Assembly: GCA_003254925.1 (NCBI GenBank)
Contig: QANZ01001133.1
Span: forward strand, 1 to 64,000
Direction: 5' to 3'
From: Chamaecrista fasciculata
Taxonomy: Eukaryota > Streptophyta > Magnoliopsida > Fabales > Fabaceae
DNA: 64,000 bases
Below the pieces are notes generated by a model. The model searched no databases and was not told the origin of the DNA. It worked only from the letters and a program-made list of their open reading frames with translations. A program made the translations under genes and the position numbers. Positions 10,546-21,647 of the stretch are shown in pieces. Position 1 is the first letter of the stretch, and each line of letters opens with the position of its first letter.

Positions 10546-13500
10546 ATGCTTGTGTTGTTTGAAACACCGGCGGGCTTTGCCCTTTTTAAGGTGCTTGATG
10601 AAGGGAAGCTTTCTAAAGTTGAGGTAATTATCTTAATGGTTGTGTTCCGTCATTATTGAGAGAATGCGACTTCCATTGGAGTTTATTTTTCTGTTCAAAA
10701 TGACTTTAGAAAGTTTAGGGGATCTGGTGATTTTGGTGTGTGAAGAAATGGAAACTTTGCGTTTTTAAACATAAGTAGTGTCCCGGGCCCGAGATTAAGT
10801 TACAATAATACTCAATGTGCAAGTTGATATCGGCGTTCCCTCTTGCACTTATTTGTCTTTTAGAAATAAGTAGGAGCATGCTTTTGAAGATTTGGGATCA
10901 TGTCAATTCCTGGCTCTTTTATATTTGCACTTGAGCTTCACAATACCATTTTTTTTTGTCAGGTTTCCATAAATCTAATATGATTGTTTGTATACGAATC
11001 TGTCCTGGTTTCCTTCTCCAATTTTCTTACTGTTGGAGCTTATTTGTGACTTTTTTCATATTATTTCTTATGCAGGACTTATGGAAGGATTTTTCCAGTG
11101 CAGAAACAGCCAGACAGGTTCTCGTTTGATTTCTCTGTGTGTGTGTGTGCTGATTTCATCATTAATATGTTTTCTTCAAGTTTTAAATGGCCTATGAAGT
11201 TGACCATGTTTGGCATCATAATAGGTGGTCAAGTTAAAAGCATTTTCTAAGTTTGAGAACACTTCAGAAGCTTTGGAGGCAGCATCTTTGTTAATTGAAG
11301 GTAAAGCTAGCAAAGGTCTGCGCAAGTTCTTGCGTGCAAATTGTGAAAATGAAACTTTAGCTGTGGCTGACTCGAAACTTGGAAATGTGATTAAGGACAA
11401 ACTGGTATGACAACTGATCACTATCTGCCAATTTTTTATGACAGTCTGATTGTAATCTTATACTGTAACTTAGCTAAATTATGATTGAGGTTGCTTTATC
11501 TCGCAGAAAATAGAATGTATCCACAATAATGCTGTTATGGAGTTGATGAGAGGTTTGAGGTATCAGTTAACTGAGCTCATTTCTGGTCTTGCTGTACAAG
11601 ATATGGCTCCTATGAGTTTGGGTTTATCTCATAGCTTATCAAGATACAAACTGAAGTTTAGTGCAGATAAGGTATGCTAGCTCTTAGTTTTTGATAAAAA
11701 GGAGTTGCTATTATTTGACACAGGCTTTATGTAATTATTTAAATCTCTTGCTATTTGACATGCTGAAGCCATTATCATTATATAGTCATTTATTTTGTTG
11801 AAGTTTATCAATTATTTTGTTTTTCAAAGGATGATTTTATTTTAATTTTTTTTAAAATTTTGTTAGTATGGTCATTTTACAATTAAATATATTAAATCTG
11901 TTCCAAATGAGAAACATTGTACTGTAAATCTCTACAGTTTGTGTGCTATATCCTAAATATTAATATCCACCTTTAGATCATTTTCTTCATGTCTTAAAAA
12001 GTTTCCCTGGCTACTCTTAACTGCATGTTTAATTCTTTTTAGTGAAATACCTAAGCATTTAATCGTATAATCTTATTCACTGTTGTGGTGAGTGAAGACC
12101 TGGAACCCTGTGTCCCAGTTCATGTGGTGAGCTATGAGTTCAATTTAATTTTTGAAGTTTTTATTTTATTTTCTTTGTTTTTATGCTGTCAATTTTGGTT
12201 GGTAGGATCTGTCCTTTATAACTATTATTATTTTGTTAAAAATTAAAAATGATGAAATGTAATTGTAGTTTGGCGCTGTCTGAATTAATTTCCTGTTTCT
12301 CAGGTGGATACCATGATTGTTCAGGCCATTGGTCTGCTTGACGATCTTGATAAAGAGCTTAATACATATGCCATGAGGGTTAGAGAATGGTATGGATGGC
12401 ATTTTCCTGAGCTTACTAAAATAGTGCAGGACAACATCCAGTATGCAAAAACAGTCAAACTGATGGGTGATCGAACAAATGCTGCGAAGCTTGATTTCTC
12501 CGAGGTAGTGTTTCACTGTATTTGTTAAATTGTTCAAATAATCCTTATGTTACATTAAATTAATTCTTTACAATGATAACTTGTAACCTAGCCCAAACAT
12601 CTGAACATTCAATGTTGTCACTTGTCACAGATCTTGCCTGAGGAGGTTGAGACAGAACTCAAAGAAGCAGCTATGATATCCATGGGAACTGAAGTTGGTG
12701 AGCTTGACTTGGCAAATATTAGAGAACTCTGTGATCAGGTTTTGTCTCTTTCAGAGTACAGAGCACAACTATATGATTACCTTAAAAGCAGGATGAATAC
12801 TATTGCACCCAATTTGACTGCTCTTGTTGGGGAGCTGGTTGGTGCTCGACTTATTGCCCATGGTGGTAGCTTATTAAATCTTGCAAAGCAGCCTGGGAGT
12901 ACTGTACAGATTCTTGGTGCTGAAAAGGCTCTCTTCAGGGCCCTTAAGACCAAGCATGCTACTCCCAAATACGGACTTATCTACCATGCATCCTTGATTG
13001 GTCAGGCAGCCCCCAAGTTGAAGGGGAAAATTTCTCGGTCTCTTGCTGCTAAGACAGCATTGGCCATCCGGTATGATGCTCTTGGAGACGGCCAAGATAA
13101 CTCAATGGGGTTGGAGAACAGAGCTAAGGTACTTATGCCACTTTCTCTCATTACTTGCCCACCTTTCACTGTCTCTTGCAGCCATTTCTTATGCATACTT
13201 ACACTCGCACAGCTTGAAGCACGCTTAAGGAATCTTGAGGGCAAGGAATTAGGCCGTTTTGCTGGTTCTGCTAAAGGAAAACCTAACATAGAAGCTTATG
13301 ACAAGGATCGGAAGAAGGGAGCTGGGGCATTAATAACTCCGGCCAAGGTGTGTTACTTGCTTCATTTGGTACTTGTAGAAAATTTCACCTTTATGTCAAT
13401 GTGATGATTCTTCTATACTTTGTAGCCTTATAATCCTGCTGCTGATTCTACTCTTGGTCAAGCAACCCATGTTGCTTCTGCGGATGAGGAAATGCAAGAG

Positions 13501-13806
13501 TCTCCTGTTACCGTTGAAAAGAAAGAAAAGAAGAAGAAAAAGAAGAAAGAGAAAAGTGGAGAAGATGCAGCTGCACAAGGTGATGAAGAAACTGTCAAGG
13601 AGCCAGAAGAGACACAGATTGTGAAAAAGGAAAAGAAGAAAAAACGGAAGGATTCTGCTGAGGATGACCAGGTTCAGAATGGAGAAGGTGATGGTGATGC
13701 AGGAGAGAAGAAGAGAAAGAGGAAAAAGCATTCTGACGCAGAAGATTCTGCCCAAATGCCCAAGAAAAAGAAGAAAGAGAAGAAGAATAAGAAAAATGAG
13801 GAATAG
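10546..13806 (+). CDS. NOP58: NOP58/NOP5, box C/D snoRNP core protein
   Basis: Eight coding exons: 10546..10623, 11076..11117, 11225..11404, 11507..11671, 12304..12504, 12631..13128, 13213..13347, 13426..13806, total 1680 nt, 559 aa. Every junction is GT-AG and in phase. The start [20 protein letters not shown] is the conserved Nop5 N-terminus. The NOSIC and Nop regions are in exons 5-6 (about residues 155-390), including [20 protein letters not shown] and the [20 protein letters not shown] region that binds 15.5K/snoRNA. The C-terminal tail (from about residue 456) has lysine runs such as [12 protein letters not shown] alternating with acidic patches. Known role: with fibrillarin and NOP56 it forms the box C/D particle that guides rRNA 2'-O-methylation in the nucleolus. 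NOP56 is a relative, but the N-terminus fits NOP58 better. Confidence 0.95.
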
Positions 13807-14343
13807 GATGCAACAGATTTGTGGTTATCAATTATCCCATCAGATGATTTTGCAACTGTTCAGTTTTGAATCCTACTGCCTTCTACCCTTCTCGGTACAA
13901 TATGTAGAATTTGCATTTTTTATCATATTAGTATCATGGATGTCTAGCTTTATTTCGTTGTTATGCAATGTCTTGTTTTATTTTTTCTTTATAAGACTAT
14001 TTAGGGTAAGAAATATCGATGTAATCATATTCTGGTATATAGCATGGTGTTGCATACCGTGTCATCAATTCTCTTCATACAATCGATTAGTGCTAATTTT
14101 CCCCATATTTCCCAAACAACACATGAACGCAATGGCATTTCTGGGGACTTATTATCTTCAAAAAGGCCAATTCAATTTGGCAAAATAATAAATTAGATTA
14201 GTTTTCAATGCATACAAATGTTAAAACTGAGCTATGTTTTAAGATAACATAGAACAAATGTCAACTAGGAAACATATATATGTATGAATTATGAGTTTGG
14301 TGTGCTTATTTTATTTTCAATTATCAATTCTTTAAATATTTAA

Positions 14344-14942
14344 AAGAGTAAATTAACAATTTGGTCCTCGAAAGATTTTCGAATTGACAACTCGATCCCT
14401 GAAAGTTAAAATACACATTTAGTCTCTTAAAGATTAAAATAGTATATTATTTAGCTATAAAGTATGGACACTGACACGGACATAGACACGTCAATTTTTT
14501 TAAATTATATGACACGACACGGTATATATTTATATATATAAATAATTAAAAATTAATTAATTTTAATGAAAACTTTAAAAATTACAATATCTATTCATAA
14601 TATATGTATATGCGTCATTATTTTCTATTGTTTGTCATATTAAAGTCACAGAAATTGATTTTATATTTTGAAATTTATGAATATGTGTTGTGTCGGCGAC
14701 ACTCCATCAAAATGAAGTGCCCATACTTCATAGCTATTTAGTCTACAAAAAAGATTAATTAGTATATCGTTATGATCTTTTAGGAATTAAATTGGTATAT
14801 TTTAATCTTTCAAGAATTGAGTTGTCAGCTCAGTGATAATTCAGGGATGAAATTGTTAACTAAATTTCATAAGTTCATTTTTCATGGACTAAATTGATAA
14901 ATTTATCATCTTTTAAGGATTAAATCATTAATTTACTCTGAT
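14344..14942. mobile_element. MITE of the 'TTGGTCC' class, host of a nested MITE
   Basis: Left end AGAGTAAATTAACAATTTGG and right end, reversed, AGAGTAAATTAATGATTTAA are inverted repeats. The arms continue as 'ctcgatccctgaaagttaaaat' on one side and its counterpart 'attttaatctttcaagaattgag' on the other. The middle is replaced by another element at 14459-14735. A relative lies in the intron at 49199-49503. Confidence 0.6.
14459..14735. mobile_element. MULE-like MITE, GTGTCC-rich termini (copy 2, nested)
   Basis: Ends AAGTATGGACAC and GTGCCCATACTT are inverted repeats, and the interior matches the AT-rich core of the element at 485-816, for example the 'ttcataatatatgtatatgcgtcatta' region in reverse. 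TAGCTAT occurs on both sides and may be part of a decayed 9-bp target duplication. It sits inside the element at 14344-14942. Confidence 0.6.
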
Positions 14943-15599
14943 CTTTATTATAAATTTATACTCTACATAGTACACATTTCAATGTGCTGCAAACAAATTA
15001 AATACATATATAATAGTGCATGGACACACTACTTGAAGTCTTGAACACTTGTAATCATAGGTTAGTTATGTTGATGGTTCTTGATTCTTTAAACTACAGT
15101 GACATCAATGCAAGCATCACATGCAGAGCTAGCAGCAGTACAAGGCAAAGAGGCGGCAAATTGCACAAAAATACAATTATTTAGGTCAATTAAATGATGA
15201 TGACATAATAATAATAAGGTTTAATTTTATAAAAAATAAAAAGGTTTTGTTTTCTGGATTATCTCCTTTTTCCTTTTTGATTCGATAGAGTAAGAAAATA
15301 AGTCCTCACTTTTTTTTTGGCCTGAAGTCCTCACTTATATAGAATACAAAAAGAGAGTTTAGAAAAAAATAATGAATTGAAGTCCTGACAAGAAAAGAAC
15401 TTATCAGAGAAATTTTCAATTATGCGTGTGTGTGTGTGCTTTCTATTGAGAAAAGAGAACAAGAGAACAAAGACCTGATTGAAGCTGATGATTGTGTTCA
15501 TTATCATCGAATCTGGATTGAGCCAGGTTGATAATTCTTCTCCATTTAATTAGGAATTGATAAATCTGGGTCTTCCATGAAATTTAAGATTGTGGTCTA

Positions 15600-15926
15600 T
15601 TTTGAAGTCCTAAATACATTGCTTAGTTAAATGAGTTGAGAAGCTGTATATATAGGTTGAGACAATCTCCTTTTCTTGAAAGTTCTTTCAGGGTGAGTTA
15701 GGTCTTGTAACGTGATATCAGAGCGGGCTTGAGCATCTGTTGATGGATGGATCTTATTGTCGATTGTCCTAGAAATAACTCGTTAGCTTCATGTTCCTAT
15801 ATCAGACGCAATAGGGCATGTTGAAGTCTCACATCACTTAGTTAAAGGATTGACAAATTGTATCTATAGGCTGAGACAATCCTCTCTTCTTAAGAGCTCT
15901 CCTGATGTGAGTTAAGCCTTGAAACG
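15600..15926 (+). mobile_element. TRIM-like terminal-repeat retrotransposon in miniature
   Basis: Two direct repeats of about 110 bp, 15600-15712 and 15819-15926, share TTGAAGTC, CTTAGTTAAA, TATAGG.TGAGACAAT and GTGAGTTA.G.CTTG.AACG. Right after the first is TGATATCAGAGCGGG (15713-15727), which resembles a primer binding site for initiator tRNA-Met. Before the second is a short purine-rich stretch, and the second begins TGTTGAAGTCTCACATC. The interior is about 106 bp and cannot code. The repeats differ at many sites, so it is old. Confidence 0.6.
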
Positions 15927-16468
15927 TAGTTCTCTTACTATGGCTCCTTCAATTGTTCATATATTATGTTTTGAGGGTCTTATTATTTAAGGCTTTCGTT
16001 TTCCAGAAATTAAACTGCGTATGAAATTCAATATATGTATGTGCTTGTTGAGTCTTGCCTTTAATTAGTCATTTACAGTTGTCCAGAATCAGAACCAAAC
16101 ATCTTCATCAATCTCACATGCAGTCAGACCAGGAATAATAATGCACACCAACATTATTCTGCTCCAAACTTAATGCGGATGTGTTCAGAGAATCATATTC
16201 ATAAGCCACTTTTAGAATGAAGAATCACTAATCAATTATCTAAATACATAAAAATTAACATTGACAAAGGTCTTTAATTTAGCACCAGCAAGGGGTTAAT
16301 CTAATTAGTAAATATTTTGATATCACTTAAGCAAATTTTGAATTTAAAATCTTGTGAATGCAACTATATATCCTTTGAAAGATTAATGAATTGATCGATC
16401 ATTCAATTTTTTGAAAGATTAAAATATATAATATAATCTCTGAAAAATTTAAATAATATATGTATTAG

Positions 16469-16761
16469 TGTTAAGTTTTGCGTAAATATCAGTTTGTTTT
16501 TAGGTTATGTGTAAATATCAGTTTGGTTTTAGAACTTTTGTACAGCTGTGCATTTTAGTCCATTTATTTTTTCTGATTGTAAATATCATAGGTTTGTGTA
16601 CAGCTCATAGGTTCTAGATTTTTCTTCCTTTTGTTAGTTATCCTTCAACCAATGAGGTGTCTACACATATCCTCATTTAATTGTATATAAACATTGAAGG
16701 ATGATGAATATACACATTGAATATTTTCAGCATATTTTTCTGTACTCTGATTACCTTTTCA
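16469..16761 (+). repeat. 5' LTR of the copia element
   Basis: TG...CA bounded, 293 bp. It contains a short internal direct repeat 'gtaaatatcagtttg' and a TATA-like TATATAAAC, followed by the GAATATTTTCAGCAT region. It lies directly before the primer binding site. Confidence 0.97.
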
Positions 16762-16777
16762 TGGTATCAGAGCCAGG
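16762..16777 (+). other. Primer binding site (initiator tRNA-Met)
   Basis: TGGTATCAGAGCCAGG immediately follows the LTR, as in most plant copia elements. Confidence 0.93.
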
Positions 16778-16838
16778 TTACCCTATTTGCTGATACATAC
16801 CTTTTTTACCCCTGCTTACCTTATACCTAATTAATCCT

Positions 16839-19800
16839 ATGGCTGACCCTAACCCAATTTCGGCACATTCTTCCACCTCCCTACCCGAAATCGCGATTTC
16901 CCCTAACCCAAACCCAGTGATGGTGAGCGGCGGAACCCAGCGACTCGACGATGGCCCTTACGTTCTCTATAACTCCGATCACCCAGGGATGGCGCTGGTC
17001 ACTTCGCATCTCACAGGACCCAACTACTTGACCTGGAGTATCGCCATCAAGACGTCTCTTGAAGCCAAGGACAAGACTGCCTTCATCGACGGCACCCTGC
17101 TACCACCCGCCGATGAAAAGGAGTTTCGAAGGTGGAAGAAGGTTGACTCGATGATCAAATCGTGGATTATCAACTCCATCTCTAAGGAAATCGCTGATAC
17201 TCTGATTTACTGCCATTCTGCCAAGCGTTTGTGGGACGAACTTGAAGAAAGGTATGGTGTTAGTTCTGGTCCACAACTCTACAAAATACAGCGTGAGTTA
17301 TCTTCTATGCAGCAAGGTACAAATTCTGTTACCACTTATTACAATCGAATGTTTAAGGCGTGAGATGAGTTAGATAGACTTTCCCCTATTCCTGTTTGTA
17401 AATGTTCTCAGTGTACTTGTGATGTTACTGCTAGAATGAAGGAACTCACTGCATCTACTAGGCTTTTACAGTTTCTGATGGGGTTGAATACCGATTTTGA
17501 ATCCATTAGGGGTCAGATTCTTAATTTGGAACCTCTGCCTAGTGTTAGTAGAGCTTTTGCTATGGTGGTCCGGTCTGAGAGTGAAAAAACCGTAAGTCAG
17601 TCACTCACTGTTGCTAGTACTGAGGGGAGTGCTATGTTTGTTAAGTCTAAGCCTAAACCTGAGAGTGAGGGGAAGGTGTTTGACAAAAAGAAAGAGTGGA
17701 ACAAGAAAGGGGATAGATACTGTAGTCACTGTAAAATTGCTGGGCATACTAGAGATACTTGTTTTAAACTCCATGGATACCCGGAGTGGTATAATGATTT
17801 TAAGGAATCAAAGAAGGGAGAAGGAGGAACTAAGAAAGCTGCTGCTAACATGGCTGGTGATGTTTTTTCGCACACTGAGAATTGTGAGAATGAAGGGAAG
17901 CAATCTGACTTAGCATCAATGGTGTCTCAGCTGTTCAGACAAGAGATGGGCAAGTATATGAAGGGAAAACAGCAAGAGGAACAGGTCAGCTATGCAAATC
18001 AGATTGACTTCGCAGGTAACTCCATTACTGATTCCGCTGTTGATTGCTATTTGCCTCTAAAATGTGGTTCTTGGATCTTAGACACTGGAGCTTCTTCACA
18101 TATATGTTTTGAGGCTAAAATCATGCAGCATATTCAAAACATTATACCTGCAGCTAAAATACACTTACCAGATTCTACAAAAAAATTAGTTACAAAAAGG
18201 GGACAAGTTAGACTTCACCCCAAACTTGCTCTTAACCGTGTCTTGCTCATACCTAGTTTTAAATTTAATCTACTTTCTGTTAATACCTTAGTTAAGGAAA
18301 CTGATTTACATCTCACATTTCTTGACCATTATTGCATTTTACAGGACCGGAAGAGTAGAGATGTGATTGCTGTGGCTGCTGTGAAAAAGAATCTTTATAT
18401 TTTAGACTCTAGTTCTTTTAATTCCCATGTAATCAAAAGGGTCCTTGGTACTAAGGATCCTACCTTATATTTTCCTAGTCCTTTAGCTGTATCATGTAAT
18501 GCTTCTTTTATAAGTAATAAAAGTTCTCATGTTATTTGGCATCATCGACTAGGACATTGTCCAATATCTACCATTTCTAAAATTAATGTTTTGAATTGTG
18601 ACAAAACCAGTGAGGATTTCATTTGTGATGTATGTCACCTAGCTAAACAACAAAGGCTTCCCTTCCCTAAAAGCCATACCAAAGCCGATAACATCCTTGA
18701 ATTACTACATATAGATCTATGGGGTCCCTATGCCATACCTAGTCTTAATAGAGCTCACTACATATTAACCATTGTTGATGACCATAGTAGGGTGACCTGG
18801 ACTTTTTTGCTGAAAAATAAGACCCAAGTTCCCCAAACACTAGAACACTTTCTCACCCAAGTAAGTACCCAATATGGTAAACCTGTGAAGGTAATCAGAT
18901 CAGACAATGGCACAGAGTTTGTCAACACTATTTGTCAAAATTTATTCACCAAAATGGGCATTGTTCATCATAAGTCCTGTGTATACAGCCCCCAACAAAA
19001 CGGGGTTGTGGAAAGAAAGCATAGACACTTACTTGAAGTAGCTAGAAGCCTCATGTTTCAGGCAAATTTGCCAAAAATATTCTGGGGAGAAAGTATCCTA
19101 ACTGCTACACATATTATAAACAGGTTGCCCACTGCTGTCCTTAATTGGAAATCACCCTTTGAACTCCTTCATGGTCACCCACCATCATATTCGAACCTTA
19201 GGACCTTTGGATGTTTATGCTTTGTGACAAATACTGATCCTCATAAGGATAAATTTACTGTGAGAGCTCATAAATGTATTTTTATTGGTTATGTCACAGG
19301 TCAAAAAGGTTACAAGGTTTATAATCTTGATAACCACAAGATTTTTGTAAGTCGGGATGTCAAATTTTATGAGGAGATATTTCCCTTCTTATCTCAGAAA
19401 AATTCTCCAGAAATTAATGTTCTTCCTTTGCCTATTTTTGTTGATGACCCCATACCTGCAGATAATACTCTCCCACATACACCTTTGACACAGCTTGACC
19501 ATGAAGTTAGCACTATAAATCAGTCCCCGGAACCCTCAACAGCAGCTACATCACCATCATCTCCACTCATTTCCGGTTCTGCCACTGATTCTCACAGTAA
19601 GTCCTCTCATTCTGCTCTTATTCCTTCCACTAATGATGTTATTGTTCCTTCCACTAATGATGCTCCTCCCCTTAGAACAAGTACCCGTGTCAAACAACGT
19701 CCCACTTGGTTAAATGACTATGTAACTAACTTCTCTTTGCATGATACATCCCTGTTCTGTTTTAATTCTGAACATTTTGCGTTTATGATTAATGTGTCTA

Positions 19801-21341
19801 AGTTACAAGAACCATATACTTATAGGCAAGCAATTAAGGAACAGGAATGGGTAGAAGCAATGAATGCTGAATTAAGAGCTTTAGAGGATAATCAAACCTG
19901 GGAATTAACAAATTTGCCCCAAGGGAAGAAGGCAATAGGCTCAAAATGGGTCTATAAAATCAAAACTAAGGCTGATGGAAGTGTTGATAGATACAAAGCA
20001 CGTTTAGTGGCAAAGGGTTATAACCAAGTAGAAGGGTTAGATTATTTGGACAGCTTCTCACCTGTAGCAAAAGTAGTCACAGTGAGATTATTTATTGCTA
20101 TTGCTACTAGTAATGGATGGGGAATTCATCAACTGGACATTAATAATGCATTTTTACATGGTTATCTAAAGGAGGAAGTCTACCTACAACCTCCTGAAGG
20201 ATATACCAAGGCAAAAGTTGGACAGGTTTGTAAGTTAAAGAGGTCTCTTTATGGCTTAAAGCAAGCATCAAGAGAATGGAATTCAGAATTTACTGCACAA
20301 ATAATTAACTATGGCTTCAAACAGTCCCAAAATGATTATTGTCTTTTTACAATGGTTACTCCTAGAGGCTTTATGGCTTTAATTGTTTATGTGGATGATG
20401 TGCTGATTACTGGGTGCAATGAGGATGATATAATGCAGGTTAAACAGTTTCTTGACTCCATTTTTACCATCAAAGACCTTGGGTATGCCCGATACTTTCT
20501 TGGTGTGGAAATCTCTAGGAGTGCAGAGGGTACTTTCCTCTGTCAAAGGAAGTACATAAATGACATCATAGTGGACACTCATTTACATGATGTTGCTGCC
20601 GTGGATGTCCCTCTTATGAAGGGGCACAAATTTCAAGATGACTCCCCCGTGCTAGAAGATGCGGAACAGTACAGAAGATTAATAGGGAGACTTCTTTACC
20701 TTAATTTGACACGGCCTGACATCATGCATGCAGTGCAACAACTCAGCCAATTTGTTCATGCGCCTCATGAAACACACATGCAATCAGCTCTACATGTGGT
20801 AAGGTATTTGAAAGGTACCAAAGATATGAGGCTGTTTTATTCCGCTGCATCTAATTCTGTTTTAGAAGCCTATTGTGATAGTGATTGGGCTTCATGTCCA
20901 ATCACTAGAAGATCTCTTAGTGGTTATTGTGTTTTTTTGGGTGTGAATCCTATTTCTTGGAAGACTAAGAAGCAGTCAACTGTCTCAAGATCCTCTTGTG
21001 AGGCCGAGTATAGAAGCATGGCTAACATAGTTTGTGAATTACAGTGGGTTACCTTTTTGCTCCAGGATTTTGGGATTGATGTACTTATACCTATAACATT
21101 GTGGTGTGACAATAAATCCGCTCTACATATAGCAGCCAATCCAGTCTATCATGAGAGAACAAAACACATAGAGATTGACTGCCATGTAGTACGTGAGAAA
21201 TGCAAGGAAGGTTTTATTCTTCCTCAACATGTCCCTACTCAACTTCAGGTCGCAGACATTTTTACAAAATCATTGGGCAGACCTCAGTTTAGCTCTTTTT
21301 TGTCCAAGTTAGGCCTTGTTTCTCAACAATTGCCAACTTGA
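16839..21341 (+). pseudogene. Copia gag-pol polyprotein frame broken by one stop
   Basis: One 1500-codon frame runs from ATG 16839 to TGA 21339-21341. It is cut once by an in-frame TGA at 17361-17363 (codon 175, in gag). Everything downstream stays open and in the same frame. Order: gag N-terminal domain; zinc knuckle CSHCKIAGHTRDTC near 17730; protease with WILDTGASSH near 18071; GAG-pre-integrase HHRLGH plus CDVC zinc-binding site near 18540-18640; integrase core with HIDLWGPY, SDNGTEF and GVVERKH (D, D, E); reverse transcriptase with YVDDVLITG near 20388; RNase H with CDSDWA and CEAEYR and CDNKSALH near 20875-21115. All catalytic motifs look intact, so only gag is damaged. It could still be moved by enzymes from intact relatives. 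Confidence 0.95.
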
Positions 21342-21349
21342 AGGGGGGA
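21341..21349 (+). other. Polypurine tract
   Basis: AAGGGGGGA directly precedes the 3' LTR and overlaps the final base of the gag-pol stop codon. Confidence 0.9.
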
Positions 21350-21642
21350 TGTTAAGTTTTGCGTAAATATCAGTTTGTTTTTAGGTTATGTGTAAATATC
21401 AGTTTGGTTTTAGAACTTTTGTACAGCTGTGCATTTTAGTCCCTTTATTTTTTCTGATTGTAAATATCATAGGTTTGTGTACAGCTCATAGGTTCTAGAT
21501 TTTTCTTCCTTTTGTTAGTTATCCTTCAACCAATGAGGTGTCTACACATATCCTCATTTAATTGTATATAAACATTGAAGGATGATGAATATACACATTG
21601 AATATTTTCAGCATATTTTTCTGTACTCTGATTACCTTTTCA
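21350..21642 (+). repeat. 3' LTR of the copia element
   Basis: Same length as the 5' LTR, with one substitution seen by eye, and followed by the ATTAG target duplication. Confidence 0.97.
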
Positions 21643-21647
21643 ATTAG

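Larger units (their letters stand above)
16469..21642 (+). mobile_element. Young Ty1/copia LTR retrotransposon
   Basis: The 293-bp LTRs (16469-16761, 21350-21642) begin TGTTAAG and end TTTTCA. I find one difference between them (A at 16562). The target duplication ATTAG is perfect (16464-16468, 21643-21647). The primer binding site TGGTATCAGAGCCAGG starts at 16762 and matches initiator tRNA-Met. The polypurine tract AAGGGGGGA is at 21341-21349. The single gag-pol frame between them is interrupted by one stop codon. At the usual plant rate of 1.3e-8 per site per year, one change in 293 bp suggests an insertion within a few hundred thousand years. This is an inference with wide error. Confidence 0.97.

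Noticed and set aside
13664..14188. 174-codon plus frame at the end of NOP58
   Set aside because: It is a shifted frame of the lysine-rich last exon that runs into the 3' UTR.
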